A DNA stretch of 14,323 nt from an uncultured Roseburia sp. (GCA_905206195.1 CAJLGN010000008.1:1-14323); one strand, 5' to 3'. Counted from the stretch's first letter, positions 7,010-14,313 are shown. Numbers and translations: made by a program. The notes: a model not told the origin generated them from the letters alone.

Positions 7010-8020
7010 ATGGAAGTTATATTATCTTATCTGGAAAATATGTTTTTGAATATGCCAAAGACCCCGGAGGCGCTTCGCGCGAAGGAGGAACTTGCCGGCA
7101 TGATGGAGGATAAATACAATGAACTGCTCGCGGAGGGAAAAAAGCAAAACGAGGTGATCGGCATTGTGATTTCTGAATTTGGAGATATCTCTGAGTTGGC
7201 GGAGGAGCTGGGACTTGATATGCAGGGATCAGGCAGTGCTCCGGCAACGGCGGACGCCTGCGGAAGGGCGTTAAGGATGGTGAGCCGCAGGGAGGCGGAG
7301 GAATATATGTACCTGTCTGTAAAGACTTCCAAGTGGATTGCCGCAGGTGTCATGCTCTGTATTTACGCCCCCATTTTTTTAATTCTTCTCGGAGGAGTGA
7401 ATGACCAGATCAAACGCTTAAGCGATGCACAGGTGGTGTGCTTTGGGATTGTTCCACTTTTTGTCATGATCGGGATTGCCGTGGCTATTTTCATCTACAA
7501 CGGAATGAAGATGGAGAAGTTTGATTATTTAAAGAAGGAGCGGATTCATATTGACAGTAGTCTGGACCGTGAGCTTTTGGAAATTGCCGAGGCGGAGAAG
7601 CCAGCTCTGACGATGCGGCTTATCATCGGTGTGGCGCTCTGTATTTTTGCTGCAATTCCACTGATCATCAGCGGAAGCCTGACGGACAACGAGATGGTAC
7701 ATGCGGCGATGGTTGCCCTGCTGTTGGTTCTGATCGGGATTGCCGTGGTAATTTTTATCATAGGTGAAAGCAGGCGGGAATGTATCCAGGTGCTGCGGCA
7801 GGAGACAGATTTCACTCCGGAGCGGAAGGACGAAGAGAAGATTGTTGGTATTATCGCTGGCATCTACTGGCCCATTGTGACAGTTGTTTATCTGATATGG
7901 AGCCTCACTGGGATGGAGTGGGGAAAGACCTGGATCGTCTGGCCGATTGCGGGAATTCTGTTTATGGGAATCGCGGCTATCTGTAATGCGGTTGTCAGAA
8001 TCAAAAATGATATGAAATAG
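7010..8020 (+). CDS. HAAS/DUF1700-like domain membrane protein (PadR partner)
   Basis: This is a 336-residue protein with an N-terminal soluble alpha-helical domain (about 1-70; YLENMFLNMPKTPEALRAKEELAGMMEDKYNELLAEG cut at several helices, ending ISEFGDISELAEELGL). That is the pattern of DUF1700/HAAS (HTH-associated alpha-helical signalling) domains coded next to padR genes. A linker follows, then six membrane segments at about 109-130, 142-165, 203-224, 230-252, 278-300 and 308-330. The first two TM pairs are an internal duplication: LCIYAPIFLILLGG/MIGIAVAIFIYNG against LCIFAAIPLIISG/LIGIAVVIFIIG. It is the second gene of the padR operon. The likely role is a membrane sensor whose cytoplasmic helical domain talks to PadR. 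The ligand is unknown. The family call rests on pattern and context only. Confidence 0.78.
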   Translation: MEVILSYLENMFLNMPKTPEALRAKEELAGMMEDKYNELLAEGKKQNEVIGIVISEFGDISELAEELGLDMQGSGSAPATADACGRALRMVSRREAEEYMYLSVKTSKWIAAGVMLCIYAPIFLILLGGVNDQIKRLSDAQVVCFGIVPLFVMIGIAVAIFIYNGMKMEKFDYLKKERIHIDSSLDRELLEIAEAEKPALTMRLIIGVALCIFAAIPLIISGSLTDNEMVHAAMVALLLVLIGIAVVIFIIGESRRECIQVLRQETDFTPERKDEEKIVGIIAGIYWPIVTVVYLIWSLTGMEWGKTWIVWPIAGILFMGIAAICNAVVRIKNDMK

Positions 8021-8036
8021 AGGGGTGTAAAAAGCG

Positions 8037-8180
8037 GGGAGCTGCTGCAGGACACGGGCATGATTGCAGACTTCTGTTTGATTTTTACAAGAATGAGTCA
8101 GTATTTTACTGACATGGAAACGCTCTTGTAAAAATCGCAACAGAAAGTCGGGCATGATGGCGTGTTTTGCGGGAGCTCCC
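8037..8180. repeat. Nested inverted-repeat element between convergent genes
   Basis: From outside in: GGGAGCT (8037-8043) pairs with AGCTCCC (8174-8180). A 10-base direct repeat CGGGCATGAT occurs at 8055-8064 and 8149-8158. GACTTCTGTT (8069-8078) pairs with AACAGAAAGTC (8139-8149) with one bulge. GATTTTTACAAG (8080-8091) pairs perfectly with CTTGTAAAAATC (8125-8136). GTCAGT (8097-8102) pairs with ACTGAC (8108-8113) around a 5-base loop. There is no T-run after the stems on either strand, so it is not a standard terminator. It may be a small non-autonomous mobile element, with the direct repeats as its target duplication, or a structured RNA. The right edge touches the stop codon of the minus-strand gene. 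Confidence 0.7.
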
Positions 8181-9145
8181 TAATTTGTATTGTTACATGT
8201 AAGAATGCGAATATAGTGATTGGCTTCGCGCAGCACATGGTCAGCCAGGAGAGGGAGGATGATGGAGGCAATCTGATTGTTTAAGATGCCGTCTGCCCCG
8301 GCAGTTTTAAATTTGCGGTATTTGAGCGTTTCATCCAAGGATTTTTGTCTGAGAAGATTACACTCCGCTATCCGGTCGCTTATGCAAGCATCATTTCTTG
8401 TTCCGCCTGAGGCAATAAAATCCTGATTTCTCGCCTGTTCTAAGAGCACTTTATAATTGTCCGCAAATGCGTCTGCGGTATCGATTAACTGTTCCTCGGA
8501 TGGATCTAACAATCCGCGGATAAAAAGTGCGTGTTCCATCATGATCTGATTCCAGAATGTCTCAATCTCACACAATCTCCGCCTGGAGGTGCCGCGTCCG
8601 CGCATACACTCCTCAATTGTCGAGAGGTAGAGCCGCGCTTCACGGAGAATATGCTGAATCAGCAGAGGATAATTTGCAGTGAAGAGACTGCCGTTTCCAA
8701 CCTCGCGCAGGATGGACTCCTTAAAGTGAATCAGCCCGTTTAGGAGGCGGATAGAACGCTGATTGATCTGGTGGATCATATTCAGAAAGTGTCTACTTTC
8801 CATGTGTCTGCTTTCATCCATACAGCCGCATTGGATGGCGAGCGTTCTCTCGGAAATGGAGCTATCGATGGGTATTCCGGTAAGAAATGATGTTCTTCTT
8901 TCTGCAGGGATTGTAAATTGTGTGGCGAGTTCGCTGGACTCGATCAGGCAGTCGCTGATTCGCCCCTCGCTGATTTTTAGAACGTCGGAGAGCAGCTTTT
9001 CAAATTCTTCGCGGAAGAAATCCGCCTGTTTGATCCAGGACTCATCCTTGCAGGGAAATCCTGCCTCGAGAAAAAGCGCATGCTCGCGCATGATCCGCGC
9101 AAAAAATAAGTGAGTCTCTATCGAGGAAATAACATAATTTGCCAT
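8180..9145 (-). CDS. DUF2935 domain protein, two-repeat helical bundle
   Basis: This 321-residue soluble protein matches the DUF2935 pattern, two copies of a four-helix, ferritin-like bundle. The first copy opens with ETHLFFARIMREHALFLEAG (residues 10-29) and closes with LIQHILREARLYLSTIEE. The second opens with ETFWNQIMMEHALFIRGLLD and closes with LADHVLREANHYIRIL. The repeated Glu and His residues (E10, H12, E21, H22 and counterparts) suggest metal binding, but no activity has been established for the family that I know of. It is found mainly in spore-forming Firmicutes. It stands alone on the minus strand, convergent with the padR operon and divergent from the ECF sigma gene. An AAGG motif precedes the ATG at about 12 bases, so the ribosome site is weak. 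Confidence 0.85.
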   Translation of the reverse strand: MANYVISSIETHLFFARIMREHALFLEAGFPCKDESWIKQADFFREEFEKLLSDVLKISEGRISDCLIESSELATQFTIPAERRTSFLTGIPIDSSISERTLAIQCGCMDESRHMESRHFLNMIHQINQRSIRLLNGLIHFKESILREVGNGSLFTANYPLLIQHILREARLYLSTIEECMRGRGTSRRRLCEIETFWNQIMMEHALFIRGLLDPSEEQLIDTADAFADNYKVLLEQARNQDFIASGGTRNDACISDRIAECNLLRQKSLDETLKYRKFKTAGADGILNNQIASIILPLLADHVLREANHYIRILTCNNTN

Positions 9146-9180
9146 AGTTTGTCATACCTTTTTTGTTTGAGGTTTTGTAT

Positions 9181-9209
9181 AGTATATGCAGGAGGACAGG
9201 GACAGTGAA
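9181..9209 (-). promoter_or_regulatory. Promoter of the DUF2935 gene
   Basis: Minus strand: -35 TTCACT (plus-strand 9204-9209), 17-base spacer, -10 TATACT (plus-strand 9181-9186), 36 bases before the start codon. Confidence 0.6.
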
Positions 9210-9239
9210 ATAAAAATATTCGGTCAGAGGAAAAGAATT

Positions 9240-9269
9240 TGCAACAAAACAGGTATGGGATCCGACTTA
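9240..9269 (+). promoter_or_regulatory. Possible ECF-type autoregulated promoter
   Basis: TGCAAC (9240-9245) and CGACTTA (9263-9269) are 17 bases apart, resembling the AAC-containing -35 and CG-starting -10 of ECF promoters. ECF genes often read from their own promoter. No good sigma-A pair is seen in this 90-base stretch. Weak evidence. Confidence 0.3.
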
Positions 9270-9306
9270 TAGGATAAAAGAAAGCGCGACAGGAATGAGG
9301 TGTGAT

Positions 9307-9825
9307 ATGGAAAATTATTTGCAGCTGGTAAAGCTGGCAAAGAGGGGAGACGCGGAGGCATTCGCTGGTCTCTACGCGGAAATATATGAAAATATGTACC
9401 GGTTTGCACTCTACACACTCCGCAATACTGCGGACGCGGAGGATGTGGTGAGCGAGGCGGTGGCTGACGCGTTTGCATCCATCCGAAAACTGCGCGCGGA
9501 GGAGGCCTTTAAAAGCTGGATTTTTCAGATTCTGGCGAACAAATGCAAGGACAAGCTGCGGGAGTATGCGAAAGAGCGTGTGCAGCGGGCGGAGGGAGCG
9601 ATGGACGCCGGCGTAGCGGACACCGGGCAGACAGCGGAGGAGGCGATTCTTGTGCGGAAAATCTTTTTTGAGCTCGGGGAGGAGGAGCGCCTGATTATTG
9701 GGATGCATATTTTCTGCGGGTACAAGAGCCGGGAAATTGCAGAAATTCTACATATGAACGAAAATACGGTGCGCTCTAAGGAGAGCCGCGGTTTAAAGAA
9801 GATGGCAGGTAAGCTCACAGAGTGA
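9307..9825 (+). CDS. RNA polymerase sigma factor, ECF family (sigma-70 type)
   Basis: This 172-residue two-domain sigma factor has region 2 at about 14-80 (FAGLYAEIYENMYRFALYTLRNTADAEDVVSEAVADAF, then FKSWIFQILANKCKD) and region 4 at about 112-170 with the helix-turn-helix SREIAEILHMNENTVRSKESRGLKKM. There is no region 3 or C-terminal extension. I prefer ATG 9307: the GAGGTG at 9297-9302 lies 4 bases ahead. The in-frame ATG at 9295 overlaps that site and lacks one of its own. The next gene, starting 45 bases after the stop, is a membrane-anchored beta-propeller protein, so the two probably form a sigma/anti-sigma pair responding to something outside the membrane (inference). Confidence 0.93.
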   Translation: MENYLQLVKLAKRGDAEAFAGLYAEIYENMYRFALYTLRNTADAEDVVSEAVADAFASIRKLRAEEAFKSWIFQILANKCKDKLREYAKERVQRAEGAMDAGVADTGQTAEEAILVRKIFFELGEEERLIIGMHIFCGYKSREIAEILHMNENTVRSKESRGLKKMAGKLTE

Positions 9826-9870
9826 TGAAACAGAATGTGTATGTGGGACGGACAGAGATGGAGGGATCGT

Positions 9871-12033
9871 ATGACAGAGCAGGAATTAATAAAAAAAATC
9901 AGGTCATCCGCAGAAGAGATTGAGATACCGGAGACATTGTCGCCGGGGCAGATGAGGCGGAAGCTGGAGGAAGAAAACAGCCCACAGAGCGCGGGTGCTT
10001 TCAAAGACAGAAAAACAGGCTGGTATACAGGGAGAAGGACAATAGCGGCGGCCGTGGTGCTTTTCGTGTGTGGGATGGGTGTATTCGCCACATATCGGGA
10101 GAATCTGATGGATGGCGTACAGATGGATATGACAGCGGAGGGCACACAACAGATACCGGAGGGGGCAGCAGGCGATGCGGCTTCGGTGGAGGAAGCAGTC
10201 GGGACAGATGTGGGGGAGGCATTGATACCACCGAAAAGTGATGCGGGGCAGCTCTATGTAGTCGCCAAGGATTACGGTGAGATTTACGATCGGCTAAAGG
10301 AAGAAGATGTGCGGCGCGGGGGTGCCAATTATGAAATGGAGATTGTGGAGGATGTGGCTGAGGGCGCGGCAAGCGACACAATGGGGAGTTCTGGCAACAG
10401 CAGCCTGAACGCACGTCCTTACGAGAGCGCAGAATCACAGGGCATAAAAGAATCTCTGGAACAGAGTACAGATCTGGAGGGCGCGGATCATTATTCCAAA
10501 ACGAATCTCCAGACAGAGGGAGTCGACGAGAGCGACATTGTGAAGACGGACGGGTCGTATCTGTACATTGTGAGTAATCATTTTGTGAGGATTGTCGATG
10601 TGCGGGGTGAGAAGATGCGGGATACCGGCAGGATACCGGTGACTTTGAGCAGCGCGGCAGACCGTGTGGTGGAGATGTATGCGGAGGGGGACACACTCAG
10701 TCTGATCGTGGAGAGAGAGGAGACGCAGCTGACACAGAAGGATAGCCGGACAAACGCGATGGAGGATGTCTACTATATTGGGGCGAACCGTAGAACAGAA
10801 TTGCAGACCTATGATATCGCGGACCGTGAGAATCCCGTTTTGAGGGGAAGCATCACACAGGACGGTTCTTATAAGACATCCCGCAAGATTGGGGGTATCA
10901 GAGATCTTTTCACGGAGAAGAATGTGGAGCAGCCGCACCTTGCCAGAACAGCGGCGGCACTGGAGGAAAATGCAGGCGGGTGGATACCGCTTGTCGACGG
11001 CAGACCGATCGCGGCAGATTGTATCTATCTGCCCGAGTGGGGGACGAACGGGCTCGTCGCCTCCTCCGTGGATGTGGATGACCCCACCCATGTGGTGGAT
11101 AACACATTGATTTTGAACAATTATGTCAATATCTATGTGAGTGCCGGGGCACTGTATCTCTACGGGCAGGATTTTTCCGCTGGCAGCATGGTGACGCAGA
11201 TTGCGAAGTTTGCGTTAAAGGACGGTGTGATCGATGCGGTGGGCGCGACGGCCGCTGCGGGAGAGGTGTACGATACCTTTGCCATCAACGAATATAAGGG
11301 AAAGCTGCGGATTCTCACCACGGACTGGAGCCGGGGAGAGAACGAGAATCTGCTCTATCTGTTTGACGAGAATTTGAAATTGACCGGAAGCCTGGAAGGG
11401 ATCGCCCGAGGGGAACAGATCTATGCGGCGAGATATCTTGGAGATATCGTTTATTTTGTGACGTACCGCAACACAGATCCTCTTTTTGCGGTAGATTTGT
11501 CGGATGCGACGAAGCCACAGATTCTCTCGGAGCTTAAGATTACGGGATTTTCTGAGTATCTACATTTCTGGGGGGAGGATCACTTGGTTGGAATCGGTTA
11601 TGAGACAGACTCAAAGGATGGGAGCATTAAGGGCGTCAAGCTTGCGATGTTTGATATCTCAGATCCGGCAGAATTGAAGGTGACGGATACCTGCGTGCTG
11701 GCAGATGCAGATTATACGCCTGCGCTCTACGATTATAAATGCGTGCTGGCGGATGCCGGGGAGAATTTGATCGGGTTTGCGGTGGAGTCCTACGAGCGCG
11801 GTGAGAAAAGCGGAGCCTATCTTCTTTTTTCTTGGGAGGATGGAAAGTTTGAAAACCAGCTGACAGAGCGGCTGAGAGGATATGGCGATGTGGAAGATGA
11901 CCTATATGCAGGGGAGATTGAGCAGTATCGAGGACTTTACATCGGTGCGCGTTTCTATCTTGTGAGCCAGAACGGTGTGACATCCTATGACAGGGAAAAT
12001 GAATACAAGATGATAGAAAGATTTGAACTGTAA
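9871..12033 (+). CDS. Membrane-anchored beta-propeller protein, putative anti-sigma partner
   Basis: This 720-residue protein has a short cytoplasmic helical N-terminus (1-56; TEQELIKKIRSSAEEIEIPETLSP), one membrane segment (about 57-74; IAAAVVLFVCGMGVFAT), a low-complexity acidic linker (about 80-200) and a long outside domain (about 206-720). The latter begins YSKTNLQTEGVDESDIVKTD, the hallmark of the secreted C-terminal beta-propeller family (Pfam Beta_propel). Later strands include LYLYGQDFSAGSMVTQIAKFAL and LHFWGEDHLVGIGYETD. I chose ATG 9871 with GGAGGG at 9860-9865. An earlier in-frame ATG at 9835 has no such site. The type II topology and position after an ECF gene suggest an anti-sigma factor with an extracellular sensor, although no known zinc anti-sigma motif (HxxxCxxC) is present. 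Ligand unknown. Confidence 0.85.
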   Translation: MTEQELIKKIRSSAEEIEIPETLSPGQMRRKLEEENSPQSAGAFKDRKTGWYTGRRTIAAAVVLFVCGMGVFATYRENLMDGVQMDMTAEGTQQIPEGAAGDAASVEEAVGTDVGEALIPPKSDAGQLYVVAKDYGEIYDRLKEEDVRRGGANYEMEIVEDVAEGAASDTMGSSGNSSLNARPYESAESQGIKESLEQSTDLEGADHYSKTNLQTEGVDESDIVKTDGSYLYIVSNHFVRIVDVRGEKMRDTGRIPVTLSSAADRVVEMYAEGDTLSLIVEREETQLTQKDSRTNAMEDVYYIGANRRTELQTYDIADRENPVLRGSITQDGSYKTSRKIGGIRDLFTEKNVEQPHLARTAAALEENAGGWIPLVDGRPIAADCIYLPEWGTNGLVASSVDVDDPTHVVDNTLILNNYVNIYVSAGALYLYGQDFSAGSMVTQIAKFALKDGVIDAVGATAAAGEVYDTFAINEYKGKLRILTTDWSRGENENLLYLFDENLKLTGSLEGIARGEQIYAARYLGDIVYFVTYRNTDPLFAVDLSDATKPQILSELKITGFSEYLHFWGEDHLVGIGYETDSKDGSIKGVKLAMFDISDPAELKVTDTCVLADADYTPALYDYKCVLADAGENLIGFAVESYERGEKSGAYLLFSWEDGKFENQLTERLRGYGDVEDDLYAGEIEQYRGLYIGARFYLVSQNGVTSYDRENEYKMIERFEL

Positions 12034-12238
12034 AAAATCGTGGGGAATATCCCAGGCTGGGGTGGGATATGGAGGAGGAGAAAGCGGTCATAAAAAGATA
12101 GTGGGGGAGGCTGGATGGGGCGGGACGTCTTGTTAAAATTTTTGGTGCAGCGCAGAGGATTTGTGGCACTTGCCGTGACATTTCTATTCATAAATGACAC
12201 AGCACCGCATATACTAAGTGTGGAACAGATTTTAGCAG
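12034..12238. other. G-rich intergenic spacer with hairpin
   Basis: This 205-base gap precedes the tRNA. It holds an 8-bp perfect stem, ATATCCCA (12047-12054) and TGGGATAT (12063-12070), with an 8-base G-rich loop and no following T-run. Then come several G-runs (12103-12107, 12117-12120, 12122-12124). A 55-codon reading frame (12115-12282) is discussed under findings. No clear terminator for the beta-propeller gene is visible. Confidence 0.5.
12187..12215 (+). promoter_or_regulatory. Likely promoter of the tRNA-Cys gene
   Basis: -35-like TTCATA (12187-12192), 17-base spacer, -10 TATACT (12210-12215), 23 bases before the tRNA 5' end. Confidence 0.5.
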
Positions 12239-12309
12239 GGCGACTTAGCCAAGTGGTAAGGCGTGGGACTGCAACTCCCTGATCGTCGGTTCAAATCCGT
12301 CAGTCGCCT
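12239..12309 (+). tRNA. tRNA-Cys (anticodon GCA)
   Basis: The cloverleaf folds as acceptor GGCGACT (12239-12245) with AGTCGCC (12302-12308), D-stem GCC/GGC (12248-12250, 12260-12262), and an anticodon arm with loop CTGCAAC holding GCA at 12271-12273. The T-loop is TTCAAAT (12290-12296), the discriminator base is T at 12309, and the variable loop has four bases. CCA is not encoded (CTC follows). Two stem positions are U-U: 12264 with 12280 (27-43) and 12286 with 12300 (50-64). All other stem pairs are Watson-Crick apart from the usual A-A at 13-22. It is followed closely by a strong terminator. Confidence 0.92.
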
Positions 12310-12313
12310 CTCG

Positions 12314-12353
12314 AAAAAGTCTCCGGAAGCAGTGTGCTTTCGGAGACTTTTTT
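12314..12353 (+). terminator. Rho-independent terminator after tRNA-Cys
   Basis: An 18-base-pair stem with one G-U (arms 12314-12331 and 12335-12352) and a 3-base loop ends in six Ts (12348-12353). It starts 5 bases after the tRNA and ends the tRNA transcript. The A-run on the left arm means it could also act in the reverse direction. Confidence 0.9.
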
Positions 12354-12444
12354 GTGTGCAAACAGCATAATATTCGGGGAGGGCAAGTACTACTTTTTAT
12401 CTCCCACGCATATATATAGTAAAAAGGAGAAAGGAAGGAAAACT

Positions 12445-14313
12445 ATGAGGAAAATGGGGAAAAAAACAGTTGGTATGGTACTTGCGATGAGTATGGTGAT
12501 GCCTGTGACCTGTGTGCAGGGCGCGCCGGCGGAGAAAGAGGTCTCCTATTATTCTTTTGAAGGGGATCGCGTTGAGGATGTCTGGGGAGATCGTGATAGC
12601 CTCGCGCAGGGGGCAGTTTTTGCGGAGGGAAAAGTGGGAAGAGCACTCCGAATTCAAGGAGGAGAGGGCGTGGAACTTCCCGGGGATCTGAACCTTGGGG
12701 ATGCCTGGAGTATCGGGTACTGGGTGTATCTGGAGCAGAGTACGGGGGGAAGATGTTCTGTAATCACGGACAAGGATGGCGTGTGCTCCTTTGATAATCG
12801 CATTTCTGAAGGCAATACGTGGACAGGCGTTCACGTCGGAGCGGGTGACCAGGAATATCTGTCCTTTGACTATCGGATGCCGGTGCAGCAGTGGGTGCAT
12901 GTTCTGTGGACGAATGACAGAGAAACAGGTCTTTGTATGTACGTGAACGGGCAGCTGGTGGAGTCAAATGCCTGGACGAAGAAAAATCAGTTCACGGCCC
13001 CGGTTGGAATCGTTGGGGGAGAGGGATTTGACGGAAAGGTGGACGAGCTGAGAATTTACAGCAAGGCGCTCACAGCGGAGGAGGCAGCTGCCGAGGTGGA
13101 GCGGAAGCTTGAAATTCAGTATACGATTCCGCAGTACAAGTTGCCGGAGCAATACTTAAAGGACATCGAAAGAGCACCGGAAACGCCACGCCAGTATCTG
13201 GGGCAGCCGGATATGATTATGTTGGACGATCAAAAAACATTATTTACGGCATATCCGATAGGACATGGATGCGGACCGCTCGTCATGCAGGTGAGCAAAG
13301 ATGCCGGGGAGACATGGGAGGAGAAGACCAATATACCAGAATCCTGGAAGTACTCTCTGGAGACACCGACAATGTACAAGCTCAATATGACGGACGGTTC
13401 CACGAAGCTTATAATGATCACCGGGCGGCCGAACTGGCACGGAAATCAGACCGGGGGATGGAATACGTCTGTTTCGGTGGACAACGGGGAGACGTGGAGC
13501 GAGTATCAAACTTTCCATCCACAGCTCAACGGAAGGCAAAACTGGACGATCGTGGCGATGGCGAGTCTGACGCAGATGAAGGATGCCAACGGGAACTGGA
13601 TCGATCAGTGGATGGGCGTGTACCACGATTATAACTTTGTAAACTATAAGACGTATCTCACCTTTGACGATCAGGGAAGAGAGGTGTGGAGCGAGCCAGA
13701 GCCGTATCTCGCAAAGGATCGCGATATTGAGCAGAGCCATCAGATCTGTGAGGTGGGACTTTTCCGATCGCCGGACGGAAAGCGGATTGTGGGGCTCGGA
13801 AGATCTCAGTCGCATCAGCACAAATCGGTGATGTTTTATTCGGATGACGAAGGGAAGACCTGGAGTAGACCCCAGGAATTGCAGGGAGCACTGCAGGGAG
13901 AGCGCCACAAGGCGGTTTATGATCCCGTCAGCGGAAAACTCCTGATTGTGTTCCGGGAGACCACTTTGGATCAGAATAAGAATGGAGTCATCGAGCGCGA
14001 TGACTGGGTCGCAGGTGACTGGGTTGCCTGGGTAGGAACCTATGACGATCTGATGGCACAGAGGGAGGGAGAGTACAGAATCCTTCTGTCCGAGGACTGG
14101 TCTAACAGCCCCAAGTCTGGGGATACCGGTTATACGGGGATCGTTGTGAAGGAGGACGGAACATTTATTATGGACTCCTACGGCCACTGGGATAAAGAAT
14201 TTTCAGAAAAGTGGGGCGCTGGAAAGGTGACGAGTGACCTTTGTTATATCCGACAGGCAAAATTCACGCTCGGAGATCTTGAGCAGGCATTTTCGTCGCA
14301 GGCGAACCAGTAA
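12445..14313 (+). CDS. Secreted LamG plus sialidase-superfamily (Asp-box) glycosidase
   Basis: This is a 622-residue secreted protein. The signal peptide (1-26) has basic MRKMGKK, a hydrophobic core and likely cleavage VQG/AP. A LamG/concanavalin-like domain follows (about 33-215; YYSFEGD, GKVGRALRI, WSIGYWVYL, FDGKVDELRIYSKALTAEEAA). A six-blade propeller-type catalytic region then runs from about 240 to 605. It carries three Asp-boxes S-x-D-x-G-x-T-W (S284, S344, S466), an FRET arginine at 504 and GDTGYTGI with Y563, typical sialidase-superfamily marks. The usual RIP arginine motif of GH33 is not evident; RQYLGQPD sits where it would be expected. So the substrate may be sialic acid or another glycan. 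No sortase motif or anchor is seen. The ATG has AAGGAAGG at 12431-12438. The frame runs on upstream to 12334, but that part is inside the tRNA terminator. The gene appears monocistronic. Confidence 0.82.
   Translation: MRKMGKKTVGMVLAMSMVMPVTCVQGAPAEKEVSYYSFEGDRVEDVWGDRDSLAQGAVFAEGKVGRALRIQGGEGVELPGDLNLGDAWSIGYWVYLEQSTGGRCSVITDKDGVCSFDNRISEGNTWTGVHVGAGDQEYLSFDYRMPVQQWVHVLWTNDRETGLCMYVNGQLVESNAWTKKNQFTAPVGIVGGEGFDGKVDELRIYSKALTAEEAAAEVERKLEIQYTIPQYKLPEQYLKDIERAPETPRQYLGQPDMIMLDDQKTLFTAYPIGHGCGPLVMQVSKDAGETWEEKTNIPESWKYSLETPTMYKLNMTDGSTKLIMITGRPNWHGNQTGGWNTSVSVDNGETWSEYQTFHPQLNGRQNWTIVAMASLTQMKDANGNWIDQWMGVYHDYNFVNYKTYLTFDDQGREVWSEPEPYLAKDRDIEQSHQICEVGLFRSPDGKRIVGLGRSQSHQHKSVMFYSDDEGKTWSRPQELQGALQGERHKAVYDPVSGKLLIVFRETTLDQNKNGVIERDDWVAGDWVAWVGTYDDLMAQREGEYRILLSEDWSNSPKSGDTGYTGIVVKEDGTFIMDSYGHWDKEFSEKWGAGKVTSDLCYIRQAKFTLGDLEQAFSSQANQ

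Noticed and set aside
8080..8136. 12-bp hairpin as a simple bidirectional terminator between convergent genes
   Set aside because: No T-run follows on either strand, and the larger nested and direct repeats need another explanation, though a termination role is not excluded.
10001..10696. Antisense proline-rich open frame opposite the beta-propeller gene
   Set aside because: Low-complexity shadow of the GA-rich coding strand; nothing recognisable.
12047..12070. Hairpin after the beta-propeller gene as an intrinsic terminator
   Set aside because: The 8-bp stem is followed by GGAGGAGGAG and not by a T-run.
12334..12444. Longer N-terminus for the LamG/sialidase protein
   Set aside because: The extension begins in the tRNA terminator and would bury the signal peptide; ATG 12445 has a good ribosome site and a proper signal sequence.
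13240..14187. Long antisense open frame (315 codons) opposite the sialidase-like gene
   Set aside because: It has no family-like sequence and no ribosome site; it is an effect of codon bias in the real gene on the other strand.
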